Positions 20,102-30,490 of a stretch of DNA of 64,000 nt are shown here, in pieces. A model generated the notes under the pieces. It saw only the letters and a list, made by a program, of their open reading frames with translations, had not been told where the DNA came from and did not search any database. Numbering within the stretch: position 1 is the stretch's first letter; every line of letters begins with the position of its first letter. Origin of the DNA: Ophiobolus disseminans (taxonomy: Eukaryota > Ascomycota > Dothideomycetes > Pleosporales > Phaeosphaeriaceae); NCBI GenBank assembly GCA_010093685.1, contig MU006250.1, positions 264,355 through 328,354 on the forward strand. The letters run 5' to 3'. The translations under genes and the position numbers were made by a program.

Positions 20102-21718
20102 ATGACTCTCACCACAAGTGCTCGATCCACCCCATCCGAGGCTCCATCTACACCGACCTCACAACAAATGGATGAATCAGGAAAGTTAGAGGAAGGCTCG
20201 CCGCAGCCCGGTGCGTCATACACCCCATCCGAGATCGAGCGTCTCGGACGCGAACGACCGGAAGTCTTCACGTCGATATGGATGGAGTTCGGCTTCTGCT
20301 TCGCACTTCTGGGGTCAATGTTCGTGGCCGAATACTTCGTCTCTGGCTTCAACCTTCTCCTTCCAGCACTCACAGAAGCGCTGGACATCCCCTCCAACGC
20401 ACAGACATGGCCCGCTAGTGTCTTCTCACTGGTCACTGGTGCCTTCCTGTTACCTGCTGGCCGGCTTGCAGACATGTTTGGCGGATACATTGTTTTTTGC
20501 GCTGGACTGGTGTGGTTCCTCATTTGGTCCATCATCGCGGGTTTCAGCCAGAACTACGTCATGCTCATTGTGTGTCGAGCCCTTCAAGGCTTCGGACCGG
20601 CTGCATTCTTACCCTCAGGTATCATGCTGCTTGGGAGCATCTACCGTCCAGGACCGCGCAAGAACCTCGTCTTCAGTCTATACGGTGCTTTCGCTCCAGT
20701 CGGCTTCTTCACCGGCATATTCTTCGCAGGAGTATCCGCCCAGTTCATCACCTGGGGCTGGTTCTTCTGGATCGGCGCCATCATCCTCGCCATCGTCGGT
20801 GTCGTATCATACTTCTGCGTCCCAAACCGCGAACAAGATCGACAAGGCAAGGGCATAAAGATGGACTGGCTGGGCACCGCTACTGTCGTGCCAGGCCTCG
20901 TCCTCATCATCTTCGCTCTCACAGACGGCAGCCACGCACCCAAGGGCTGGGCAACACCCTACATACCTGTCACTTTCGTCGTCGGCGTGCTCTTCATCGC
21001 CGCATTCGTATACATCGAAGGCTGGGTCGCTGCACAACCTCTTCTACCAGGCGATATGTTCAACGTCAAAGGCATGAAACCTCTCGCAGTCGCTCTCTTC
21101 TTCCAATACGGCACATTCGGCATCTTCCTCTTCTACGGCAGTTTTTACATCGAAGAAGTCGTCGGCGCCGGACCGCTCTTGACCGCAGCATGGTTCACGC
21201 CCATGTGCGTCGGTGGCCTTATACTCGCCACTGTCGGCGGCCTGATCCTGCATCTTTTGCCAGGACGCATCCTCCTACTCATCAGCGGGACTGCATACAT
21301 CCTCTGCGGCCTACTCTTCGCCATACTTCCCGAATCCTTCAATTACTGGGCATACATCTTCCCCGCTATGATCTGCGCCACGCTCGGCATCGACGTCACA
21401 TACAACGTCAGCAACATCTTCATCACCACGTCAATGCCCAAGGCGCGACAAGGCCTTGCGGGCGCGTTCATGAATAGCTTACTCTTCCTTGGCATTGCGT
21501 TCTTCCTGAGTTTCGCAGACCTTGCTGTTAGCGAGACGGAGGACAGAGGCCAGCGGAAGAGCTACCAGATCGCGTTTTGGCTGGCAACTGCGCTTGCGGC
21601 CGCGGGGCTGGTTATCATGTTCCTGGGTGTGAATATTGGGAAGGCGAGTAGCGATTTGACGAATGAGGAGAAGGCGGAGTTGGAGCAGGAGTTGGCGAGG
21701 CGGCGGACGAATGAGTGA
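20102..21718 (+). CDS. 14-TM MFS drug:H+ antiporter-like transporter (DHA2 family)
   Basis: Probable efflux pump of the plasma membrane. 538 residues, no intron; the Met at 20102 begins a hydrophilic Ser/Thr/Pro tail, while the longer frame from 20009 adds an unlikely hydrophobic leader. Motifs: loop 2-3 LPAGRLADMFGG, the TM4-region FLIWSIIAGFSQNYVMLIVCRALQG, antiporter motif C-like GAFAPVGFFTGIFFAG in TM5, and ITWGWFFWIGAI. TM count and NREQDRQGKGIKMDWLG central loop fit ATR1/aminotriazole-resistance type DHA2 proteins. Divergent from a Zn2Cys6 factor that may control it. Substrate is unknown; toxin, drug or borate efflux are all possible for the family. Confidence 0.9.
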   Translation: MTLTTSARSTPSEAPSTPTSQQMDESGKLEEGSPQPGASYTPSEIERLGRERPEVFTSIWMEFGFCFALLGSMFVAEYFVSGFNLLLPALTEALDIPSNAQTWPASVFSLVTGAFLLPAGRLADMFGGYIVFCAGLVWFLIWSIIAGFSQNYVMLIVCRALQGFGPAAFLPSGIMLLGSIYRPGPRKNLVFSLYGAFAPVGFFTGIFFAGVSAQFITWGWFFWIGAIILAIVGVVSYFCVPNREQDRQGKGIKMDWLGTATVVPGLVLIIFALTDGSHAPKGWATPYIPVTFVVGVLFIAAFVYIEGWVAAQPLLPGDMFNVKGMKPLAVALFFQYGTFGIFLFYGSFYIEEVVGAGPLLTAAWFTPMCVGGLILATVGGLILHLLPGRILLLISGTAYILCGLLFAILPESFNYWAYIFPAMICATLGIDVTYNVSNIFITTSMPKARQGLAGAFMNSLLFLGIAFFLSFADLAVSETEDRGQRKSYQIAFWLATALAAAGLVIMFLGVNIGKASSDLTNEEKAELEQELARRRTNE

Positions 21719-21947
21719 TGAGTATACGAGTTGTTGAGGAGTAGTGGGTGAGGGATTTTGAAACTTTTATAGATAGATTTTGTGTGCAATGATACCCTGA
21801 TTCAATTCTATCGTTTTTGCTTATCCGACTTACAACAATGTCGTGCAACGTCGTCTGGATGTGACAACAGCCGATGCCTGGTCGCATCCAATGCTCCATG
21901 TCACTCCAGAAACCTACTGCCTACCATCTTAACACGTCTCCGTTCTC

Positions 21948-23235
21948 TTACATAACTGCGCCAGCTTGGTCAAGCGTGATGGCAGGCTTAACCTTCTTCC
22001 TCGCGCTCTCTCCATCTTCCTCCTCAGCAGCTGTCCTCTTAACGCCCCTATGCAAAATCTCAAAAGCCTCTTCACTCGACGCATCACTTCCACCACCATC
22101 CGTCTCTTTCCCGCCCCGTGCTCTCCACGCCGCCACCTCCGTTCACTGACACTTCTTCTACCTCCTCGCTTCCCTTGCCATCGAGCGTCTGGCTCGCCGT
22201 CCGGCTGCTTCCGCTCACCTCGCTGGGTACACCGTGCTTGTACACTTTCCTGCTACCGCCCCTGTATCCTTTCGTGTCTCGCGGCTTGCCTTGCGCGACG
22301 TTCGTGTCGTCCTGGATGAGCCGGTTGCGCAGCTCTACCGCGTTGCCGCCGCTGGCGAGAGCGTGCTCGCGGCATAGCGCGGCGAGGGCGTAGTAGTCGT
22401 ATTGCGCGTATGTGGGCTGGTCTGGGAGGGGTGCGAGGGCTTGGAGGGTGGTCTTGAGGCGGGGTGCGCGTTTGAATCTAGACTGAGGTTGAGTATATGG
22501 TTGGGACGACTGAGAACGTGGCGGAGGCGTCGCGGATGTGTGGAATTCGGGGGCCATGGAGAGTGGGGTGTCTGAGAGGGTGTCGATAACGATAGGAAGA
22601 GCGGCTGACTGGCCTGTGGGTAGCGTTGCCTCCTTCGACAGAGCTTTGGGGTTGACCTGGCTGACCTGAGGGTACGATGTAATCGCCTCGCGCACTTGTT
22701 CAGTGGTCAACGTTCCAAGCGTGGAGTCATCGGAGGATTCGTATGCTGAGATTGTGGTATCGCCTGTATGGTCTTCTTCAGTCGACATCGATCGGCCACC
22801 GTCATCCAGGAAAGAGCCAGAGGACGGCGACTGCTCATGAGCGAGGACGATGTCACCATTCTTGTCGATCTTGCCAGCCTCATAGTCTGCAAGCCACTTC
22901 TCAGCCGCGGCATCCTTCTGTTTTTGACGCCGGAGTGCCGCCTCATAGCTCGGCATCTCATGAACGTTCGAACCGGTGTAATCAGGATGCGCGGCGAGGT
23001 AAACTTTCGTGTAGGTCGGCATGATATCGCGGCCTCGATGGCACGTCTGCGACAATTGTGCCTCCATCTCCCCGCCTATGAGACCGGCCGCACGTAAGAC
23101 TTTGGCGTGCGCAGCCATGAGCGCATTTTCGGTCGCTGCGCGATTGTCGCCGAAGCCGGATCGAGTGTCCACATTGTCGATGTGCTGCAGGCTGATGGCT
23201 TCAGGAACCTTTCGGGGCTTTCCGTTGGGTGGCAT
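21948..23235 (-). CDS. SAP-domain protein, putative nuclear
   Basis: The N-terminal two thirds is unrecognised and low-complexity, rich in Ser/Thr/Pro/Gln. Near residue 285 a SAP-like helix-turn-helix (YYALAALCREHALASGGNAVELRNRL) suggests DNA or RNA binding. Read straight through, the frame ends WWWK at 22084. I prefer a model with an 82-nt GT-AG intron (22137-22218, donor GTGAGC) joining VPSE to VAAWRARGGKET, which gives 401 residues and a C terminus with acidic stretches and a basic bipartite-like signal (KRTAAEEEDGESARKKVK). The intron is inferred from frame and composition. Function is unknown. Confidence 0.65.
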
Positions 23236-24581
23236 GTTGATGCGAGATAACTACGTGCGCACAAAAGTCGAGGAAAATGGCGATTGATAATGGGTTGTAT
23301 GCTCTCGGAGGGCTCGGTATACTGCCACAAATTGTCGACAAAGTGCGTGAAAGCCTCCCAGAAGTGAGTGGTTTGCTGAACTATTTGTACGTTCGTTGAG
23401 GTGCTGACAGTCTTGAAGGGAACGATGTCTGAGAATGAAATAGTACCATGGGAAAGCTTTGACATGATGCAAAGCGCTGGAAACATTATGGTGAAAGTGA
23501 AAGACCGTGTCTCACATCCATTCATGGTCGTGATTGTCTGGAGCAAAGCTGCCGCTCCCTTCTGGCGGTATATTGTCAAAGTATGAGATTCAAAAAATCA
23601 TTTCTACTCTTAGCAGACCATGAGAAATCTCTATTGAGATGTCCACCCTTGTGCTAGACACATGGAGGTCCGATGGGGTATTGTCGCAAATGGACTGTGG
23701 CGCAGGCGCGGTGGCAGGTGTCTCGACCAGGCGCTCTCAGACGCTGGATCATAACGCCACAATAGACTGTCTCTGATCAAGACTTCCGTACGCATTGTAA
23801 AGCCCAGAAATGATGAGAAGAACGTTGACGCAGCCTAGGACGGCTGATGCGCGGTGACGGCACTGACGCGATTAGCACCTTTCCTGATTAGGTAAGGCGC
23901 AATGAATGCGAAAAAGACGCGTCTTTTGCAACCAGCTCTTTCCACTCTCCTCGTCTTCCCATAGCTCAGATTTTTTCCCACCATGCATCACGAAAGTACT
24001 TAAACCACGCAATGCTACCTCAATCGCAGTCATGGCATGTGTTTGTGCGAAATCCACCGTGACTGGTAGGCGACCCGCACGCACGCTCGTGTTGTTGTTT
24101 TGCGTAAGCTCCATATCGCAGAAGACAAACTTGGAACATTGTAATCGCCATCGTCTTGAGTCAAGCTTGGAATCAATCACTGGGAATGTTGCGGCACGCT
24201 AGCTTCTGGTCCGAGCACGGGCCTTGCTTTTAGGGTCGTCCCTGAGTTTGTATAGCTTTCATGACGCTCACCGTTGTCAAGGGCCCACATCAACTTCAGA
24301 CCAAATACAGCGGTTGAAATCCTCTTTCAAAGCCTCACCCACGATTGGAAACCTTCTCGCCCTCCACGATCTATAGCATTACTTGTTGCTATCCTCAGGT
24401 TTATCCCCTCGACGCGCACGTCGCCAGTCCTCGTTCCTCGCTAGTCAAATCACCTGATACCTTTTCACGAATAAGATTGTACGCCCTCAGGGCGACTACA
24501 AAACTACAATCGATATCTGAGAACATTCCACCCAACTCGAACGCGAAACCTTCGCGGCTCAATCAACACGGAAACGACGAC
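23236..24581. other. intergenic region
   Basis: No supported gene over 1.3 kb. Frames up to 167 codons here overlap the SAP gene or lack protein-like features. Confidence 0.4.
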
Positions 24582-26083
24582 ATGTCGCTGCATGCCCTGC
24601 CCACGGGGCTGGACACAAAGATTATCGAATATCTTGAACACAAAGCGTGCAACAACATCTCTCGTGTCTCTAGATACAATCGAAAGATCAGCAAGCCGCT
24701 ACTATATGACCGGATTCACCTGCAGAGTTTTGATAGCGCCGGCATCAAGCTTCTTCTGACGACACTGCTTGGTTGCGACGATCTTCTGTACCACACACAC
24801 TCAGTGTACATTGAGTGCAATGAAGATTGTCGCCCTGTTGCTGCACCGCCGGATCCAGATGTGTTCACTAAGCTAGAGCGCGGGTCCTGCACAGATGAAC
24901 CATACAATCTCTTTGGCTGCCATTTGATGATGATCAAGGAGCACATTGATAGCTTGGTGGATCGCATCTTCCGCCTCATGTCAAGATGGCTTGGCTAGGA
25001 CGCATACTTGAGCCGCACTCTCGCTCCGACGCCGCTCTAGCACGGTTGCTTTGTTTAGCCACTGAGACGACTTCAATACGTGTCGAGACATCGACTGGCA
25101 TACCCGTTTCCGATGACTTTCGAGGTTTTAGGTACCATGGACCGGGAAGTGATTGGCAAGGCTTCGAGCAACCGCCCGTTCAAACATCTTCAGCGCCTCC
25201 AGCTTGGCAGTGGCGGCCACGAGCTGCATGTCTTCGGCGCTAACGTCATGGGAAGTTTGAGAGAACTCATCATCAAGAGTGCTAGTCTGATGCATCTTGA
25301 AGCTCCGGGAAGCTCCTCACTTGGTTCAACCAGCTCCATCACCAAATTGCTTATGGATGAGGTCACTTTTGATCCTGGCATTCCTACATCAACCATCTCA
25401 CATGGTCGGATGAGAAATCTGGAAGTTCTGGTTGTATGGGGGTTGGTCGAACGTCCCCTTACCAAGAGACCCAAATTCCATGGATGGCGTATGACTACCG
25501 CGAGCTCAAACAGTCTATACTAGAGCATTTTCCATGTCTAGAAGAACTTGAGTGGACCGACACTTGCTATCGGGGTGATACAGGAACACTTTTTGATCAT
25601 TTCACGGCATTTGTTTCTTTCTCGGAATTTGCCAGCTTAAAACGTCTTCATCTAGATTACGATATGCTCGTCCAGCCGATTCGGCAAGGCGGCTGGTACG
25701 ATCAGGAACCCGCCCCGATCGTGGACCTAGTAAACCGTATCCCACCAGGGTTGGCATCACTCCAACTGTACAATATGGATTGTTTCCATCTCTCGGGGCA
25801 TCACGAAATATCAGTTGAGGCGCTGCGTACGATACCCGCATGGGATTTCCCTCCGAAAACAGTCATACTCAATTTCAGCAAGATTGGCTTGTGGTTACAA
25901 GCTGTACGCCGTAATCGTGTCGTTGACGTGACCGGGCCATATCTAGACTACCTCCAGTCTTTGGCGCTTACTGCTCAGGCTCTAGATGTGCGGTGTAGTG
26001 CGAACTACACATGCTCTGAGTTCGGAGTCAAGCAAACACCGTTGGTCAATGCTGACTTCAAAGTCTGGTTGATTTCAGTATGA
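24582..26083 (+). pseudogene. F-box-like/LRR family member 1, multiple frameshifts
   Basis: Begins MSLHALPTGLDTKIIEYLEH, the F-box-like N terminus shared with the genes starting at 32047 and 34318. It continues RVSRYNRKISKPLLYDRIHL, matching the VSKYY...LY block of those paralogs. The coherent sequence then switches frame near 24985 (stop at 24996), switches back near 25110 and again near 25460, ending in PCLEELEWTDT and SLKRLHLDYD leucine-rich segments that match the paralogs. No intron positions reconcile all three shifts, so small indels are the simpler explanation. F-box proteins recruit substrates to SCF ubiquitin ligases; this copy is probably dead. Confidence 0.65.
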
Positions 26084-26314
26084 ATACTGCAAGAATAGAT
26101 CGAGGCGGCGAGAGATGGGGAAATAGGTCGAATGTTCTAGAATTACATGACTTGAGCTCTGACATTGAGATGTACATCAAATTACGGCGAACTCCAGAAG
26201 TCCATAGTCGTTAGCACCTACTGAAGCAGTCGTTAGAATGCGTCGATATATTGCAACTCCGCTGATGGCGGCTATACAACACCACTTCCATCATAGCGAG
26301 AAACGAACACACTG

Positions 26315-28175
26315 CTACAACCGCTTCCTCAGCACAAGTACAACACCATCACCCTCATGCGGCAACGAAGCGCCAGGCGAAGGCTTCGTAGTATCCAGCC
26401 GCGGAAACAGCGGCAAATCTCCATGCGTCTTCTTTCCTCCATTACGCATACGGTCCGCGTCCACACTGATATCGTACCGACCGACCAGTAGCGCGACCGC
26501 AAAGCCTATCGAGCGCTTCGCCACAAAGCGACCAGGACAGAGCGTAGGCCCGCCGCCAAAGGGACGGTAGCTCTTGGAGTTCAGCAGTTTCGTATTATTG
26601 GCGAAGCGAAACGGTTCCAGGAGCATGGGATCGGCGCCCCATACGTCACGGTTCATGTGGAGCTGGCGGTACGGTATCTGGACTACGATTAGCATTCGAG
26701 AAATTACAGGGTTAGAGTGATCTTACCAGAAGCTTACTGCCTGGTTGAAGCACTTTATCTCCGATTGCAGTCGGGGCGACGATCTCGCGCGCTAGCGCGC
26801 TGGCGACAGTTAAGCGGAGGACTTCGCTAATAAATGAATCTAGCTTGGGACAGTGCTCAGCCAGATATATCTCGTCGACCTTGCCGTCCTTAAATGCGGC
26901 TAGGACTTCGACACGGATCTCTGCGAGTAGTTGCGGGTCGTAGGCTATATATGCAATAGCCCAGAATGCGACTTTGTAGACGTTTCCAAGTACGCTTCTT
27001 GCTGTTAGCAAAGACCAAACATTGCGGATTTGAGGGGAATACGTACGCCCAGATATGAAGCAGGAAGATTTTCGCAGTGTCGAGTTCGCAAAGACCAACA
27101 TCCTTGGCCAGTTTCTCCGATGCTCGGACAAAGTAATTGCAATCGGATCGTTCCTCGTACGGAAGCCTAAAGTATTCTACGAATGTGTTGATGATCTCAT
27201 CTTTGCCTGCGATCATGTCCCTGCTCATGAACTTTGGCATCTGAAACATGAACTTCCAGTTTGTGCGCTCCCAGCGTCCGAAGGCGTTGAGCAAGTTGGG
27301 ATTCACTCTGAAGATGGACTTTCCGAGGGTAGCTTCAGCAGTGCAGCGCACAAACAGCTCGTTGCACAGCTCGAGAACAGAAATCGAAATGCTGTCTTTC
27401 GACCGAGCCAGCACGGCCGGATGGTTGGGTGTACTGTCAAAGTCAAACGTGCGCTCCATACTAGGCGTTAGTCGGTTATGAAGCAGTTCCTCGAAGTCCT
27501 CGCCAGGAAGGAGTTGGGCGCGGTGATAGTTGTTCAACATGAAGGCTGCCGCCACGGGTTTGGGAAGGTCGGCATTGTGTGCAGCAGAGGGATCGACGAC
27601 AAACACTTTCTTCATGCCACCGTCTGAGAACTGAATCCAACGGTACATATCTTCAATGACGGGGTGGTACGAAATGGTGGTCGTGTTGCGATAACAGCTC
27701 GCGACATGGTTGGGCGAGGTTACGATGTAGATACGCATGCCGGCCATCCAGACGCTGTATGGTTCTTTTGTGTCGCGGAAATAGTTTCTGTGCACAGGTC
27801 AGAGTGGTTCAAGAAAAGATTTTTGGTTATACTTGCCTTCCATCTTCAAGAGCACCGTTATAATCTTTGAAAAAGGCTCGAGCATGGCCTGCGGTTGTGT
27901 GAGCAATTGCATATTAGGTAGAGGGTCTCCATACCAAGATCTAGTTTGAAGCGTTATCAGTAAATGAATTGTTTCGTTGGAGACAGCGGAATATGCATAC
28001 ATGGTATCCAATAAGGGAGTTCTCTTGGCTCGTTGGGATAAAGCAGTGGCCCGACTGTAAATTTCCAAATCCGCCATGTCAACAGCAGGATTATGGGAAC
28101 GAATGCAGCAACGAGGAATTCGTTAGCTGGAATTAAGTTCTGTAAGGATTGTAGGAGATGAGTGGGAGTAGTCAT
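26315..28175 (-). CDS. cytochrome P450, CYP7/CYP8-like
   Basis: ER-anchored haem monooxygenase or isomerase-like enzyme, 535 residues. Exons: 28001-28175, 27935-27940 (6 nt), 27837-27888, 27047-27787, 26727-26997, 26315-26677. The N terminus has a membrane anchor (FLVAAFVPIILLLTWRIW) then PNEPRELPYWIP. The 6-nt exon restores IPYLGHARAFF, conserved in the family. The third intron is GC-AG with the consensus AG/GCAAGT donor. ExxR is EVLR (residues 383-386); the haem loop is FGGGPTLCPGR with Cys near 462. The I-helix reads HIWASVLGNVYKVAFW, lacking the usual acid-Thr pair, as in CYP7/CYP8 (prostacyclin synthase-like) enzymes. It is divergent from an SDR gene, a plausible partner. Substrate is unknown. 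Confidence 0.9.
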
Positions 28176-28741
28176 TTCAAGGTGGCAATGGGTAGCGTCC
28201 CATCAAATAACAGCAATATCGTCGAAACTGAAGGTACAAAAGGACCCTCGGTCAAGAAATAAGAAGGCACACACGACAGCACTTGCACGAAGATGGGTTG
28301 CAACTCGTTTGTCAGCCATGCACGATCGCCCGACGCTAGTTTGTCAGCCTTGCACGAAGACGCCCCGTAACTCGCCTGTCAGCCGTGCATGATAGCCTGC
28401 AGGTACGATAACCTTGGAAGCCGTTGACCTTTTCGCGATTGTCGATGGTGGCGTAGCCAAGCACCGGCCCAAGCGCCAGCCCTACCCAGGCCGAAGCTGT
28501 GCCTCCTGTGCCTTCTTAAGAGCCCATCTCGCTCGCGGCTCCGGGGCGGATCCGGTGATAAAAACAATGTCGGTGGTAAATAAGGGCTGCTGGTCGCCCG
28601 GCTTCTCTACTGTCTGCCTGTGCTGTTGTCCCGGTCCGAACGCGACAACTCGCAACTGCTTCATACTAATATCGTACAATTCTTGCCTGCGCGACTCTTC
28701 ATTCGCTCGAAATCTCCGTTTTCAGACAGCTCGACTTCATC
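28176..28741. promoter_or_regulatory. bidirectional promoter of P450 and SDR
   Basis: This 566-bp region lies between divergent start codons. It holds a degenerate tandem repeat (annotated separately). No other clear motif was seen. Co-regulation of the two genes is inferred from layout. Confidence 0.4.
28284..28395 (+). repeat. degenerate ~35-bp tandem repeat in the P450/SDR promoter
   Basis: About three imperfect units sharing TTTGTCAGCCNTGCACGA followed by a CG-rich tail ending in AACTCG or similar. Units begin near 28308, 28340 and 28373, with a partial unit before 28308. They could be repeated binding sites or a decayed minisatellite. Confidence 0.6.
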
Positions 28742-29693
28742 ATGACTTCCAAAGAAACTGTGCTCATCACCGGCTGCAGCGATGACGGTATCGGCTACGG
28801 CCTTGCTGTCCAGTTCCAGAAGCGCGGCTATCACGTGTTCGCAACTGCACGCACTGTTGAAAAGATGTCGAAGCTGAAGGGTCTCCCCAATGTTATGCTA
28901 CTTCCACTTGACGTCGTTGAGCCGGCCCACATCAAGGCTGCAGTTGAAGCCGTGACTAAGGAAACCGGCGGCACTCTGAACTACCTCATCAGCAATGCTG
29001 GTCGCAACCACTTCATGCCCATTCTCGACGAAGACCTCGACACCGTCAGGGCGCTCTTCGATGTCAACGTGTTTGGACCGATGGCTTTGACGAAGGCTTT
29101 TGCGCCCCTCATCATCAAAGCGAAGGGCTCATTTGCCTTTGTCACCTCAATATCTGGATACATCAACGTTCCGTGGATGGGTAAATTATCAAGGTGCTAT
29201 ATCGTATCATCAGCTAATGCATACGTCCAGGCACATATGCGGCGACGAAGCGAGGCATCGAACTGATTGCCGAGACTCTACGCCTCGAGGTCGAGCCCTT
29301 CGGCGTCAACGTCATCGAAATCGTCACCGGTGCCGTCAAAACACTGGGACAGAGCTACTTCAGCGACTATGCACTTCCAGCAGATTCACTCTACAAGTCC
29401 GTCGAAGCGAGCGTCAAGAGCCGAGCACAGGGTAACGATGGTCTACCACGTATGCCGCTAGAGGAGTATTCGGTAGCTGTGACGGACGAGATCATCAATC
29501 GTACGCCAGGAAAGTTCTGGTATGGGCAGAATGCAGACTTGGTCAAGAAGAGCACGACCGCCACGGCCATTCCGCAGTCAGCCATGGTAAGCATACTGCA
29601 GCCATGGAAGATCGAAGCGGAACTAACCTCATACAGGATGCTGGTGCAATCATGTGCACTGGACTAGACGAAATGGCGAAAGAGGGCGAATGA
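28742..29693 (+). CDS. short-chain dehydrogenase/reductase (Ayr1-like)
   Basis: NADP(H)-dependent oxidoreductase of the classical SDR type. Three exons (28742-29180, 29231-29586, 29637-29693), both introns GT-AG of 50 nt, give 283 residues. Cofactor motif VLITGCSDDGIGYGLA at residues 7-22, SNAG near 84, catalytic Ser in TSISGYINVPWMG and YAATK (active-site Tyr/Lys) at the exon 1/2 junction. The TGCSDDGIG form and the family layout resemble fungal 1-acyl-dihydroxyacetone-phosphate reductase Ayr1 and related SDRs, but substrate cannot be assigned. It is divergent from the P450 and may act on the same pathway. Confidence 0.9.
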
Positions 29694-30490
29694 TCCGGTG
29701 GTGCATGGTGGAGGATCTGAGTGTAGACGCAGGCCGGTTGCGAAGTGTAGCCTTGAGGATCAATAACGCGTAAATAGCGATACGACGAAGGGGTTTGGAA
29801 TAAACGGAGTGAAGAAGTCGAGAGATCCCGGTCTGGATGTTCGTGGGGTGTGTGGCTTGATATTAGGCTCTCGATCTAACCTTTAAGTTTGACGTTGCGG
29901 ACTTCAAAAGTGTCAACGATTCTTTGTTCACATATTGCGTGGCTTTGACTCTCTGATGCTGGTCCTCCTCCACTTGCGTCTTTGAGAATGAATCAGAACT
30001 CAAGGGCAAAGAATCTGAGTCCAAGCCATTGCCGGCGTACTTCTAATCATTGCTCTTTTCTTCTTTGACTTATTAGCTGCGGCCATCCGATTTAGGCTGG
30101 GTGCCAAATTGACGAAACTGGAATGTGTTGGAGGTTGCAATGCATGAGAGCTCATAAGGACAGTGAACACAGGTAAGAAACCTTGGTCAACGCTGGACGC
30201 ATTGCTAAGCTATCCTACGACGCAACTCGCTTTTCGGGAGTGGATCTGAAGGATGCAAACGGTAGGCTATGTAGGTGCAAGCTTCGAGATTTCGGGACGG
30301 TATATAGTGGTGTCAGCCTCGATTACAACCTGATTTATGCTGCAAGCTCTGGAAATCATGACTTTGAAGTAACATTGAGTACGTGACAAGTCGAGGCGAA
30401 GCGATGATGATACTCGGGTAGCATTGACAGTGTGGCTCAGCTATGCTGGGTCCATCTTTGTGATCGATCTTCCAAACTTCTTATCATCTA
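29694..30490. other. intergenic gap
   Basis: No supported gene, repeat or RNA was recognised in this 0.8-kb gap. Confidence 0.4.

Noticed and set aside
20211..21477. Long frames of 215 and 326 codons on the plus strand inside the MFS pump
   Set aside because: Arg/His/Ser-rich shadows of the transporter frame; the MFS reading has clear TM motifs.
17686..21718. Secondary-metabolite cluster around the Zn2Cys6 factor and MFS pump
   Set aside because: No backbone synthase (PKS, NRPS, terpene cyclase) in the window; the P450/SDR pair is 8 kb away and separated by unrelated genes.
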